The notes under the pieces were generated by a model. It searched no databases, was not told where the DNA came from, and saw only the letters and a list, made by a program, of their open reading frames with translations. Of a stretch of DNA of 64,000 nucleotides, positions 34,340-44,933 are shown piece after piece. A program made the position numbers and the translations under genes. The stretch's first letter is position 1, and each line of letters begins with the position of its first letter. This stretch comes from Lineus longissimus (lineage: Eukaryota > Nemertea > Pilidiophora > Heteronemertea > Lineidae): NCBI RefSeq assembly GCF_910592395.1, contig NC_088314.1:16157998-16221997 (forward strand). Reading direction: 5' to 3'.

Positions 34340-37300
34340 CGCAAGGGCCCAACGCGCCGCGTAGCGGCAAAAAAGCGAAGCTGGCGAAACATTTATAACG
34401 GGTCACCGTCACTTATTATTGGACTTATAGCGCATTTACGGGGTTGCAACTATTTTGCTTTATAGTGTCACCAGGAAAGAAAAGCATGCGACCTAACGCC
34501 GATCTATTTGTATAAAGTGATAATTGGAAGGTATATAGTAGGAAATATCAATAAAATAATCATTCCATGTCGTCTTTTGAGGGCATTTTTGATTGTAAAA
34601 AATATATGTGTACGTCACCGTAGTCTCTGCAATGATAATTTTATCAGAGCAGTCTCGCGCAAGTAGAAGTTCTTTACCTATTAGTTCTTCACTTATTAGT
34701 CTCAACGTCTGGCGCAAAGCCAGACGTTTTCCATTACGATTTCACTACGATGTTTGACAAGAAGGAGCAGTGCGCGAGATATGCTAATGAGCAGACTTCC
34801 CTCGCTTGAGTTTCTGAAGAATGTTCCATATCGCGCTAAGCTCATCACTGCTGATTATGACAGGCGTGCAACGGTAGGTATTTGCTCCCCAACTTCCACC
34901 CTAATACGGTACAATAAGTTACCATTTGATGGGAATGGGACAATGCCCTCACTGTGTATGGAGTCATAGCCAGGGATAAGAAGACATTATTCATTAGTGT
35001 TGGTACAAGTGATTTTGCCCAAAAAGCATGTGCATTCAAAAATCAAAATATGCAAGGTATCACGTACATGACCATGACGACGTGCAGAAAGTGCACTGGC
35101 CAGTGCATACCCTATGGCTATGTACTAGTAAACATGGTAAACATGAACAACATCATTATTCATCGGCGGTTCATTTTACTCCGAGCTTTTCCTGAAACAT
35201 ATAGCCATGATGATTAGGCCTACCATGTACCATGACCAATAACAGCACTAGATCATGTAGATGTCAACAAGTTCACATGAACCGTATAATCCCGCATGGC
35301 GCATGTGGGGCATGCGTCTAAACCAAAGCCCCAAAATCACTTGTTTTGGTCTATTTCACTTGTGTTTCCCCCGTCTCCCAGTCCATAATACATTTACAGT
35401 TTACAATCCCCGATCATGGCCCAACAAAAGGTCATCGGTTGACTAAAGGAACACAACTGTTCAATGGATTTATAGTTGAATGCGATCAAACTACGTCTTT
35501 TCAATCGTGGATTGTAAATTTAACCCCATGGGCCTAGGGAAGGCCCTATAACAATACTTTCGACACAGTTATTATCTCCGCTGCCTCCACCATGTTACAC
35601 GCAGTGCTCACTGCTGATTTTAAAAAATGCACCACCTAGTCAAAACAGGACATATGTTCTTCTAGGAATAGATCTCTTTCCAATATTTCGTCATTCCACT
35701 ATCGTCATCACCTCATGATACTTTCATTGACATTACAGGCACACATCCACAGAGCACTCTTCAAATCATCTACACAGTGGTTATCCAACTAGGATTATAA
35801 AGGTAATTTCTAAGCCCCGCACAGTGGGTTTCACTCTTGATAAAGGGGCACTATTGCTAGCAGCTAGGTAGGCAAGATAAAGTTAGACGAAGTAGCCGAT
35901 AGGGGTCTCTCACCCCTCAAAGTCCGTCACAACTATTCAAGCTTGTACAAGGAATACATGCAGCGCTGACTCTAACAAGACCCAATGGGAATGTCGCACA
36001 GTCATCTGTCAAAAACAAGACCTATGTTGTAGTATGATCTCTTGCCAATATTTAATAATTGCACTATCGTCATCACCTCATCATACTTCATTGACATTGC
36101 AGGCACACATTGACATAGACCACTGTTGCAATGAACGACACAGTCGCTATCCAAGTAGCATTATAGAGGTAATTATCATTATCATACCTCATTAGCATGT
36201 GAACCAATCGCGTCGCGTCCTTTGCGATCACGGCAAAGCCTCATGGAATAATGTCTTTCACCGTTGAATAATTTTTCATATTCCATGCCTACAACTTCAA
36301 TTTCTTCATATTCCAGGGCTAGAAGTTCAATACTAATATAATATCCAAGATAAAGTTACAAGAAGTAGTCAATAGGGGTCTCTCACCTCTCACTGTATGT
36401 CCACACTATTCACGCTTGTACGAGGAATACATTCAATGCTGAATCTAACAACACCCAGCGCCCTTACTCTGTATATTATAGTCACTGGAAGATGGCCCAT
36501 TTCACTCCTTGCTTCTACTTCACCTATAGTCTCATTGCATACGCCTCAGTTCTATGATATCACATTCACTTTCAGCTGTCATGCAACGCAACAACTGTGC
36601 TATCTGCCATCGCACATCAACGAAGAAGTGCAGCCGCCCACATTCCACCTCACATCTGTCCGACCAGCTGCAATCCTCGAGGACGCCCCACTGTACCACG
36701 ATTTCACTACGATGTTTGACAAGAAGGAGCAGTGCGCGAGATAGGCTAATGAGCAGACTTCCTTCGCTTGAGTTTCGGAAGAATGTTCCATATCGCGCTA
36801 AGCTGACCACTGCTGACCATGACAGGCGTGCATTGGACTGGTACAGGTTGGAACTGAACATTGAATATGCTGGTGGTGACGCTTTCTGATGAGAAGTTGG
36901 TCGTGACTGATGCAGTATTGTTGGACTTGTCCACAGCATCGTTCAATCATTGCTCTCTGAGCTGCCTTGATTCTGTACTTACCCAAATACTAAGACCAAA
37001 TGCCTGTTGACTGTGCTTTAAGAGAGACTGGCGCCATGCCTAGAGATATGACTGACCCCTATTGGCAAATTTGTATGACTTTATCTTGCCTACCTAGCTG
37101 CTGCCTATAGTCTCCCTTTAACTGCGGAACACTTCAAAGTCGATAAAATGCCATGTTCCACCTTTTAATGTGTTCAGACCGCCATTTTCAAAATAATCAA
37201 GTCAGGACACTGCCTTCTAGTCTCATAATAAATTTTGCTTTCCTCAATAATAACATTTCTTCTTCTTCAATGCTTTCATCATTCCAAACTTCTCCTCCTC

Positions 37301-37487
37301 TGACTTTTACAGGGGTACAGTCATGGCAATCAAAACCCAAATACTGAGACCAAATGCCTGTTGACTGTGCTTTAAGAGAGACTGGCGCCATGCCCAGTCT
37401 CTCTTAAAGCACAGTCAACAGACACCAACCCCCTCAGACTCAGAAACCACAAACGCCCAACCCTTCCTGCTACCTTAATACTTCTGG
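34340..37487. mobile_element. Unclassified 3.1-kb repeat R2, copy 1
   Basis: Collinear with 50851-53594 at near identity, from CGCAAGGGCCCAACGCG to AATACTTCTGG, in two unrelated contexts, so it is mobile or recently duplicated. Copy 1 is about 400 bp longer because of an internal direct repeat (35650-36035 resembles 36035-36420). A 130-bp block with the reading DFTTMFDKKEQCAR occurs twice (near 34735 and 36700). A perfect 27-bp hairpin sits 67 bp from the right end (37359-37420). No intact ORF longer than about 115 codons and no terminal inverted or long terminal repeats were found. Confidence 0.6.
37359..37420. other. Perfect 27-bp hairpin near the 3' end of R2
   Basis: TGTTGACTGTGCTTTAAGAG... 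(37359-37385) is fully complementary to 37394-37420, with an 8-nt loop CGCCATGC. In copy 2 the same hairpin has one mismatch. Confidence 0.9.
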
Positions 37488-37860
37488 GTCGGTGTTGGAT
37501 TGGAAGAGTGCTAATATTAATGGATTGCGTGATTTTCTTTGTGAAGAGCTTGGTTATGGTTCAGATTTTAAAGAACGAAATGAAGGTCTCGATGTAGAAC
37601 TTGTATGGCAGGACTTGCGTGGTATTGTTAATTGGGGTGTTGAATTTGTTGTTCCCAAGAAAGTGTTAAAAAGTTCCAAGAGACCACGGTGGGTAACTGG
37701 TGAGTTGAAGCACTTGTCAAATAAGGTGAAGACAGCACTGCGTAAGGCCAAGAGGGACGGGCGTGACATCTCCTGAAATAAATATAGGGCACTGAGAAAT
37801 GGCTTACTGGACTGCGCAATATTTCGCCAAAAAAGTATTCTACGCAAGGTGACTTTTCCT
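37488..37860 (+). pseudogene. CR1-like non-LTR element, linker between endonuclease and RT (3' part)
   Basis: Continues the element interrupted at 34339: SVLDWKSANINGLRDFL, then VLKSSKRPRWVTGELKHLSN and KVKTALRKAKRDG. This is the linker with the PRW block that precedes the RT in CR1-like ORF2. A TGA ends the frame at about 37774, and the RT itself is not found downstream. Confidence 0.7.
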
Positions 37861-37864
37861 ATTC

Positions 37865-38570
37865 ATAATACACAGCCTGTCCATCCTAGATCGTGGTTAC
37901 ATGGGGAGTAATCGTTGTAAAATTAGGCCAAACGCAAATACAGTTAACCCGGGTACCACTATGTTTACGATGCGAACAAGCCGTGTTAGTCATTATCCGC
38001 ATTTTATTCATTGAACATTTGCGGGTACAGCGTCACAGTGATCAGCATTGAACGGTAAACATGTTCACATCATATTCAGACAACGGCTTGTAACGGCCAT
38101 ACAGGAAACGATTCGTATCAAAAACCGACGATCACAACTATTCGCTTGCTGAGAGTATACGTTTATTACGCGCATACATTACATTGCGACATTTGAGCTT
38201 CCAAGCTTTGAGAAATAACAGGTCATGTGGGAATTTGGCATATAATTTTGGTAATTTACGTGAGTACATTTTCAACCCCGAAAAGTGTGAAGTGAAGTTA
38301 TGCTTTTATTTAGTAAAAATCGGTGGGCATGTCCAACAAGACATGTGTCGCAGCTGTCTGGGTGGGTGTGGGTCATCACTCAAAAGTCGTTCTTTGCAAT
38401 GCATGCAAGCACTGCATGTGTGTTTGATTTGTGTATACAATGTACGTTACCCTCTCTACTTCAAATGAATGAACCTCATAAGGGTTTGATTAATTAATTG
38501 TTTGTCGTACCTTCTGTGATCGAGGTCCGAACAAATTTTCAGGCTAGAGATCACCAACTTATGAAGCACT
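37865..38570. other. No gene recognised
   Basis: Short open frames only. Contains a duplicated GCAATGCATGCAAGCACTGCA-like palindromic patch near 38395. Confidence 0.35.
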
Positions 38571-38573
38571 GCC

Positions 38574-38597
38574 CACCCCCCCCCCCCCCCCCCCCCC
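38574..38597. repeat. Poly-C tract
   Basis: About 24 consecutive C residues, followed by diverged repeats of ACTACAAAACTAAGACCC. Confidence 0.95.
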
Positions 38598-39044
38598 AAC
38601 TACAAAGTAAGACCATATGAGACCCACTAAGGCAGCACTAGAGTTAGACTACAAAACTAAGACCCCCACTCATGAACTACAAAACTAAGACCCACTTTTA
38701 TTTCGATATTTGATTCATGTTCAGTACTCAAAGAGTGAAGTTGTGGGAGGTTGTTTAACCGCCACCACCATGCCCGCCACCATGCCCACCCCAACCCATC
38801 TTCAACATCAAGCAGAAGTGTAACAACATGTACAATGAGTGGGCCGGGTGGCATGGTTGAATTTCACTTCCTACCTAGACACCAGGGCCCAATCTCATGA
38901 AACGCTTCTAAGCCTAGTTGACAGCTAATTTGGCCTGTAGTTGGCTGCTATCTACGGTGGCTGGAAAGTGCCATCATTATTTTTTCCGGAATATTTCTTT
39001 TTTTTTAATTAACATTATTTTTCTTAAATAAAGTTGTTTTTTTA

Positions 39045-39606
39045 ATTTCCGCCGCGTGGCGATAATTATTACCGCCGCGGCGATAATTATTTCCGCTGTG
39101 CCCGAAATTATTTCAGCCGCGTGGCGATAATTATTACCGCCGCGGCGATAATTATTTCCACCGTGCCCGAAATTATTTCCGCCGCGTGGCGATAATTATT
39201 ACCGCCGCGGCGATAATTATTTCCACCGTGCCCGAAATTATTTCCGCCGTGCCCGAAATTATTTCCGCCGCGTGGCGATAATTATTACCGCCGCGGCGAT
39301 AATTATTTCCACCGTGCCCGAAATTATTTCCGCCGCGTGGCGATAATTATTTCCACCGTGCCCGAAATTATTTCCGCCGCGTGGCGATAATTATTACCGC
39401 CGCGGCGATAATTATTTCCACCGTGCCCGAAATTATTTCCGCCGTGCCCGAAATTATTTCCGCCGCGTGGCGATAATTATTACCGCCGCGGCGATAATTA
39501 TTTCCACCGTGCCCGAAATTATTTCCGCCGCGTGGCGATAATTATTTCCACCGTGCCCGAAATTATTTCCGCCGTGCCCGAAATTATTTCCGCCGTGCCC
39601 GAAATT
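39045..39606. repeat. GC/AT alternating tandem array inside element 1
   Basis: Built from three interchangeable about 22-bp modules: CCGCGTGGCGATAATTATTA, CCGCGGCGATAATTATTTCC and CCGTGCCCGAAATTATTTCC, arranged in varying order for some 560 bp. The words GCGATAATTATT and CCGCGG are partly self-complementary, so strands can form serial hairpins. Confidence 0.9.
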
Positions 39607-39683
39607 AATTACAGCCACAAAGATGATTGGACGCACGATTTTACGTCATGTTCTGGGAAGCCACATGTTTTAACACGCCTTAA

Positions 39684-40142
39684 GGGTTTGCTATAGGCAC
39701 CACCATTTTCGCTAGAACGTGAAATCTTGGAGCAATTAGAACTTCTTCAAAATAAAGTGAATTCAAATTTCAAGGATGGTATGCAGTTCTTTGTTTTCCA
39801 GGGAACTGCATACCAGCCTTGAAATTGGTATTAACTGCATTTTGAATGCGTTCTAGTTGCTCCAAGATTTCAAGCTCTAGCCAAAATGGCCGTGTATTGG
39901 CGGTTATTACCGCAAATAAAGACAAACCAAAGCAAAGACACTTGTGTAGCATATCAAGGACACGTAAATTGATACTCCTATGTGTGCCACATCAAAGACA
40001 TCTGGAATGCATGTTTTGTTTTTGTTGTGGCACAGATAGGAGTATCAATCTACGTGTCCTTGATATGCTACACAAGTGTCTTTGCTTTGGTTTGTCTTTA
40101 TTTGCGGTAATAACCGCCCATAGCCGTGCCTATAGCCAACCC
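39684..40142. mobile_element. 459-bp MITE with TTAA target duplication and two hairpins
   Basis: Terminal inverted repeats GGGTTTGCTATAGGCAC and GTGCCTATAGCCAACCC are flanked by TTAA at 39680-39683 and 40143-40146. The interior is two consecutive foldbacks: 39690-39893 (arms around GAACTGCATACC and GCTCCAAGATTTC) and 39898-40119 (arms of about 93 bp around GCAAAGACACTTGTGTAGC). TTAA duplication is typical of piggyBac and Kolobok families; which one cannot be told from this non-coding copy. Confidence 0.85.
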
Positions 40143-40659
40143 TTAAATTCAGCCCACTTCGCTTAAAGATCACGATGAAGACTGTTGATGAGGTAGGTCA
40201 ATGTGGTTCGTGATGTGGTTATAGCCGGGGTTATAACAAGTAGCCTAGTATGTATGTATACTAGTATATAGACCTAAGCTCAGAGCCAACTGTTCATAAC
40301 GGTTACGGACGGTCGGCAAGGCCTATGTTGTGCCGGGATGTTGTGTAGGGATTTACAACTGCACATTTGAATGCCAAATATTAGGGGGGGGGCAGGCAAC
40401 AGCCCTCCTTGCCCCGGCCATAAAGCTTTGCGGTTTGTTGATCTGGCGAATCCAAAGTTACTGTGGCCGGCCTCAACATGACATGTAACCGCCGTCACCC
40501 ATTGAGCATCGCGCTCTACACTGCTACATATGATTTTATTAGCTGAGGCACACAGCATGCAAGCATACAGATTTCGCAGAAACGTGTTTCACTGATGATG
40601 CCAGGTGACCCTACGGCGGCCCGTGAGGGACATCGGTTTTCAAAATGTATCAATGCGTT

Positions 40660-40860
40660 TTTTAAAAACTTCTCTCCGCTTGGAGAATACATTTCTCCGC
40701 GGAAATAACTTTTCTCCGCTTGGAGAATACTTTTCCTCCGAGAGATATCTTTCTCCGCCTTGAGAAAACATGAATCACGTGATCTTTTACCACGGAGAAG
40801 TTATTTTCGCGGAGAAATGTATTCTCCAGGCGGTGGAAAGTTGTTTCTGCGGAGAACAGT
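40660..40860. mobile_element. Foldback element with CTCCGC-rich arms
   Basis: The left arm ACTTCTCTCCGCTTGGAGAA through ACATTTCTCCGCGGAAATAA is an imperfect complement of the right arm ending GCGGAGAACAG. The centre is near TGAATCACGTGATCT. Each arm also contains smaller CTCCGC/GCGGAG inversions. The outer boundaries and target duplication are unresolved. Confidence 0.6.
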
Positions 40861-41215
40861 AAAAAAGCTGCCCCCTCGGCCCCTAGAGTGGGGCTGGTTG
40901 TTAGGAAGTATATAGGCCTACTTCATGGTGATATTTTTTAAGTCACCCAATGATCCCACTTTATCATGTTTGGTATGTCGATGTTGTAGATTATATTTGG
41001 ACAATGCACATATTGATTTTTGCTTAGTCGAACCACAAGGCAGTAACAGAGTATAGGCAAACTAGTATGGGATGTGGGGGCATCGGCAGTTAATAAATTC
41101 TTCATTCTTAGTTCACCATCACCACCTTAGAAGACGGAATGTCGGAATCATTGTAGACTGATATTGAAAGGGAAAAAATGATTTATTCCAAATTCTACAT
41201 CTTGCATCATTTCAG

Positions 41216-42703
41216 GTTTGTGACTTCCTCTGCTCGAGGGGTATATCAGATGTTATTATTGAAAACGTGCGTCAGCAAAAAGTAAGTATCAATGTAAATC
41301 ATAAAGAGCAAAAATTACACTTAATACTCGACGATAGTCTGGCTTCTAAGATCGGTTTATTACTTAACAATTATTGATAAAGACACGTCTCTACCGGTCC
41401 AACACTGTAAGTGTACCAATACTAAAGTCATGTGCAAACTTTATGGTGCCTGTATAAAGTAGATACATGCATTTTCCGCATTGGGGATTGGGGATTTCTG
41501 AAACTGAATAAGGTGCGTGCCAGTGTTCCCTGTAGTCTCGGTACACCTTTGGTTCAGACCATTTGATAGGTATCCTTTTGACAGTAACTGTTATCCGTTT
41601 ATAATCCGACTAATAGGGCGGGGTCTTTCTCACATTAACCCTTTCGGTTCAGACCATGATATGGATGCCGTGTCTTTTTACATTAAAAATTAACGGCCGA
41701 TTTCATAAAACACTTTCTGTGTAGGGCTATGATATTATTTCAAACCTAGAACTGGAATGTCTGGCCTGTGTATAATAGAGGTTAAAACACCGTTTAGCGT
41801 AAAATAGCTTTACAAATTTGACCCTGACCAGACTTAATAAATTTCATATTATTTCAGATTGACGGAGCCGTAGTCAGCTTACTTAGTGAAGAGCAACTTC
41901 GTGAATTGGGAATAAGCACACTAGGTGACAGATCAATGCTGAGAGGTTTTTGTCAGAGCCGCGCTGCAACTGGCCCTACCATAGTTTCGGGTTTCACTAG
42001 CATTCCAAATGAGAGTAGAGCTCCACCTACTAATGTAGTCGCAGTTACCGGTACTACAAACACGTCAGCCTCCACCGATAATTCCAGGAGACAGCAACTA
42101 TTAAACGCTCTTCGCCAGCAATATCCCTCCAGACGAATGCCGGATGATAAACGTAAGGCAGGCAGGCCCGTTAAGAAACACAGGACTGTGCAATTTGGAC
42201 TGCGTATCTTGTGTAAAGATGATGAGTCGACAAACCCATACAAAAGACCCTGGACGCAAGTAAAAACACCGCTTGGTGATAAAAACATGATTTCAATCCA
42301 AATTGACTCAAGCCAGTGCTACGAGTCTTTACTCCAAACGGTAAAAGACGCGTTTTTCCCAGATGGTGTAAATCGAATGGTGGGAGACATCGGTTTCTTC
42401 CACGGATTTGAGATCGTGAATGGCCAAAATGATAATGTTCGTGATGGCATGAGTGATTTCACGCTTGCCAGTTACATAGCGAAGAAGATGGTATCTGGTT
42501 CTATAAGGTTGTACCTCCTCTTGGTGGAAGAAGCCAGTTTGGATGATGGAAATAAAATGGAGGTCCTTGACGATCCAGACTACTTGCCTGACTTACCATG
42601 TCTTCGGACAGGCTTAGAAGATGGGTCTTATGTCGCGTCGAGCCCTTCTAGTGAAGTTTTGATTAGGGAGTCGCTTCTTGTACCACCACCAACATATCCC
42701 TAG
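41216..42703 (+). CDS. SAM-domain protein gene carried inside Harbinger element 1
   Basis: At least two exons: 41216-41281 (acceptor TTTCAG, donor GTAAGT) and 41858-42703 (acceptor TTTCAG, stop TAG), joined in phase 0. The joint reads VCDFLCSRGISDVIIENVRQ, QKIDGAVVSLLSEEQLRELG, ISTLGDRSMLRGFC, a complete sterile-alpha-motif pattern. A basic linker (DDKRKAGRPVKKH) and a 130-residue domain follow, with FGLRILCKDDES, FFPDGVNRMVGDIGFF and SGSIRLYLLLVEE; from memory this resembles the region after SAM in some fish and invertebrate G2E3/HECT-like proteins. It ends with an acidic, Pro-rich tail. The 5' exon with the start codon was not found with confidence. No stop breaks the visible exons, so it may be expressed. 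Such a gene is not part of the usual two-gene Harbinger set. Confidence 0.65.
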
Positions 42704-42857
42704 TTGCCTTCTAAGTGTTTTTCATGAAATGTCACTAGGCCTAGTTACATGCTAAGTTGACTGCTAAAGTTAGAGATGATCTGGGGCACCTCTAAATCTC
42801 TAGTTGTCAACTATTTTATCATTTGCCTGACTGGCATCGACGAGAGAACAAGTAAAC

Positions 42858-43899
42858 ATGGCAAGAAGGATATTTGAGCTTGCGGAACTTGTGGAGAGGC
42901 GCCGCGCTTTACGACGAGAGCGAGTTTTTAGAGATCGTCGGAATCCTCTGGACATCTTTAGTGACGGGGAATTGCTTCAGAGATACAGATTCTCTCGAAA
43001 TGGGATCATGTTCATCACTGACTTAGTCACCCCACATATTGAGCATCCAACAAGACGAAGCAGTGCCCTACTTCCATATCAACAAGTCCTCATTGCCCTG
43101 CAGTATTACGGGACAGTGACATTCCATAAGGTTGTCGGAGATCCGTTGCAAGTGTCACCGGCAACTGCTAACCGAGCAATCCATCGTGTTTCCAATGCCT
43201 TGGCTGGAAGGATAAATGATTTCATCAAATTTCCGGAGGGGAATGAATTAGGACCCATTAAGGATGGTTTCTACCAAATGCGACACTTTCCTGGTGTGAT
43301 AGGATGTGTCGATGGGACTCATGTCTGGATTATCTCACCACATCAAAACGAAGTTGACTATGTGAACAGAAAGGGTTATCATTCGATTAACGTGCAAGTG
43401 ATGTGTGACCATAGGGGCAAGTGGATAAATCTAGTTGCTAGATGGCCTGGCTCGGCGCATGACAGCCGAATTCTCAGATCAAGCCAGGTTTGGGACACAA
43501 TGGAGGCTGGTTTGGTTCAAGCATTCATCCTTGGTGATAGTGGTTATCCATGTCGCAACTGGTTGATGACACCACTCTTGAATCCAACCACAGCATCAGA
43601 ACGTCGATACAATGCTGCCCATAAGTCTACACGGGTGTTGGTGGAACAAACCATTGGGAGATGGAAGCGTCGCTTTTATCTTCTCCATCTCGAGAGGTAG
43701 ATTGAAAGACCCAGAGAGTACCTGTAAGGTTATTGCTGCCACGGCTGTGCTGCATAACATTGCAGTGGACCGAAATGAGCCGGATGTAGAGTACCCTGGA
43801 CCAGTACGAGAGGAGGTGCGAGCTGAAGACTACCACGGAAATTTTGACATTGCTAATGGACATAGAGCAAGAACGTTGTTGATTCAGAATAGGTTTTAA
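42858..43899 (+). pseudogene. Harbinger DDE nuclease (HARBI1-like), frameshifted
   Basis: The ATG at 42858 opens a frame ending at 43700, and the downstream frame carries on to 43899. The DDE_4-type core is present: GVIGCVDGTHVWI (Asp), FILGDSGYPC (Asp) and VLVEQTIGRWKRRF (Glu). Compared with the intact paralogue at 45503-46537, one extra G in the GAGAGG run at about 43694-43698 changes LES-R to LER-stop; the next frame matches again (KDPESTCKVIAATAVLHNIA). The catalytic triad lies before the break, but the conserved C-terminal helix after the Glu is lost. Everything else is collinear with the paralogue. Confidence 0.85.
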
Positions 43900-44054
43900 T
43901 GGGACTATCTAGACAATGATAGTTGACACATCTACATGATGTTATACATATGTTATGTACCAAAAGTAGAACTTCACTGATAGCAGAACTTCACTGCTGT
44001 ACTAGACTGGTTCCCTGTCTCTGCCGCTACGCTATACACCAAATCTAAGTATAA

Positions 44055-44933
44055 TTACAACTGAAACAAAACACTTCTTTCTTCAGTCTGCAATAGCGAT
44101 GGTGGGTTTTCATCATTTAATTGGCGCTTTAACAGTTTAATTTGCAATTTCAGCTTCTCTTGTTTTAGTACCAAATTCTGACGTTTGATGAGCATGTTCT
44201 CCCTTTCTGTTTCAATGAGACTGTTGTATGCTTCATCTTTCTTTAGCTTCTTGGATGACGTGGGACTGCAGCAGCCCCTGGTAGCCGACTTTGATGAACT
44301 TGGCTTAGGCGTATCAATTTCATGGACATCGGTTAATAATTCTCCTACATGTACATCACTGCTATCCGATTCTGTAAAGAAAGTGGAACATCACTAAGAC
44401 TAAACTCCTTTGGAGACACTTGAAAAATTTCAGTTGTAATACTAGTATGAAGTGTTCATCAAGAGAGGTGGATTTTAAAAGGAAGCAAGTGGCTACACTT
44501 AATTATTTTTAGTACCAAAGTCATCTTGTCCAACCGACTTTGCTGTTACTCCAGACTCGACCCCAGTCAAACCCTGAAACCCCGGAGTATCTGCGCAAAG
44601 ATCGAGCATCTTCTGTTGTGCTGGATTTGGCTCTGATGCCGGTTTTCCACCACCTGTTTTTGCTCGTGACTTTTTCTGCTGCTGTGCGATTTCCCGCGAC
44701 TCTGACTTCAGTTTCGTCAGCCGAGATTTAAGGTCATCCAATGACCGATTAGTGTCTGGAAATCGGGCACGATGCTGCGTAAGGATGTTTTCCCAGGCCT
44801 CTTTCTTCTTCCGATTTGTGTTTACATCCTTTTGTTTTGCATCTATATTGTCTTTAAATTCCTCGTACTTCTGCGACAGGAAAAGGTTTTCATCCTGGCT
44901 GTAATTTGCCTTACGCTGCCTTTTCTGGGACAT
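44055..44933 (-). CDS. Myb/SANT-like DNA-binding partner of Harbinger element 1
   Basis: Two exons: 44516-44933 (ATG at 44931-44933, donor GTACTA, phase 1) and 44055-44371 (acceptor TTTACAG, stop TAA), giving 244 residues. The N-terminal MSQKRQRKANYSQDENLFLS begins a SANT-type trihelix with EEFKDNID and AWENILTQHRARFP, then RSLDDLKSRLTKLKSES, TKTGGGK-like AKTGGGKPASEP and a GF-rich motif. Exon 2 ends in a likely coiled coil (LIKRQNLVLKQEKLKLQIKL). In Harbinger systems the Myb-like protein binds subterminal DNA and brings the nuclease to the nucleus and the ends. It is convergent with the nuclease gene, 155 bp away. No disabling change was seen. The GTACTA donor is weak. Confidence 0.75.

Noticed and set aside
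36532-36939. 135-codon - strand open frame in R2 (also at 52639-53046)
   Set aside because: Overlaps other open frames on both strands, has no motif, and is conserved only because the two R2 copies are recent duplicates.
34340-37487. R2 as a canonical Helitron
   Set aside because: The CTGG end and hairpin fit loosely, but the flanks are not A at the 5' and T at the 3' side, the hairpin is too far from the end, and no Rep/helicase is present.
39045-39606. CRISPR-like array
   Set aside because: Units are contiguous and shuffled modules without unique spacers, inside a eukaryotic transposon.
41953-42288. 111-codon - strand frame
   Set aside because: Shadow of the SAM-domain exon on the + strand.
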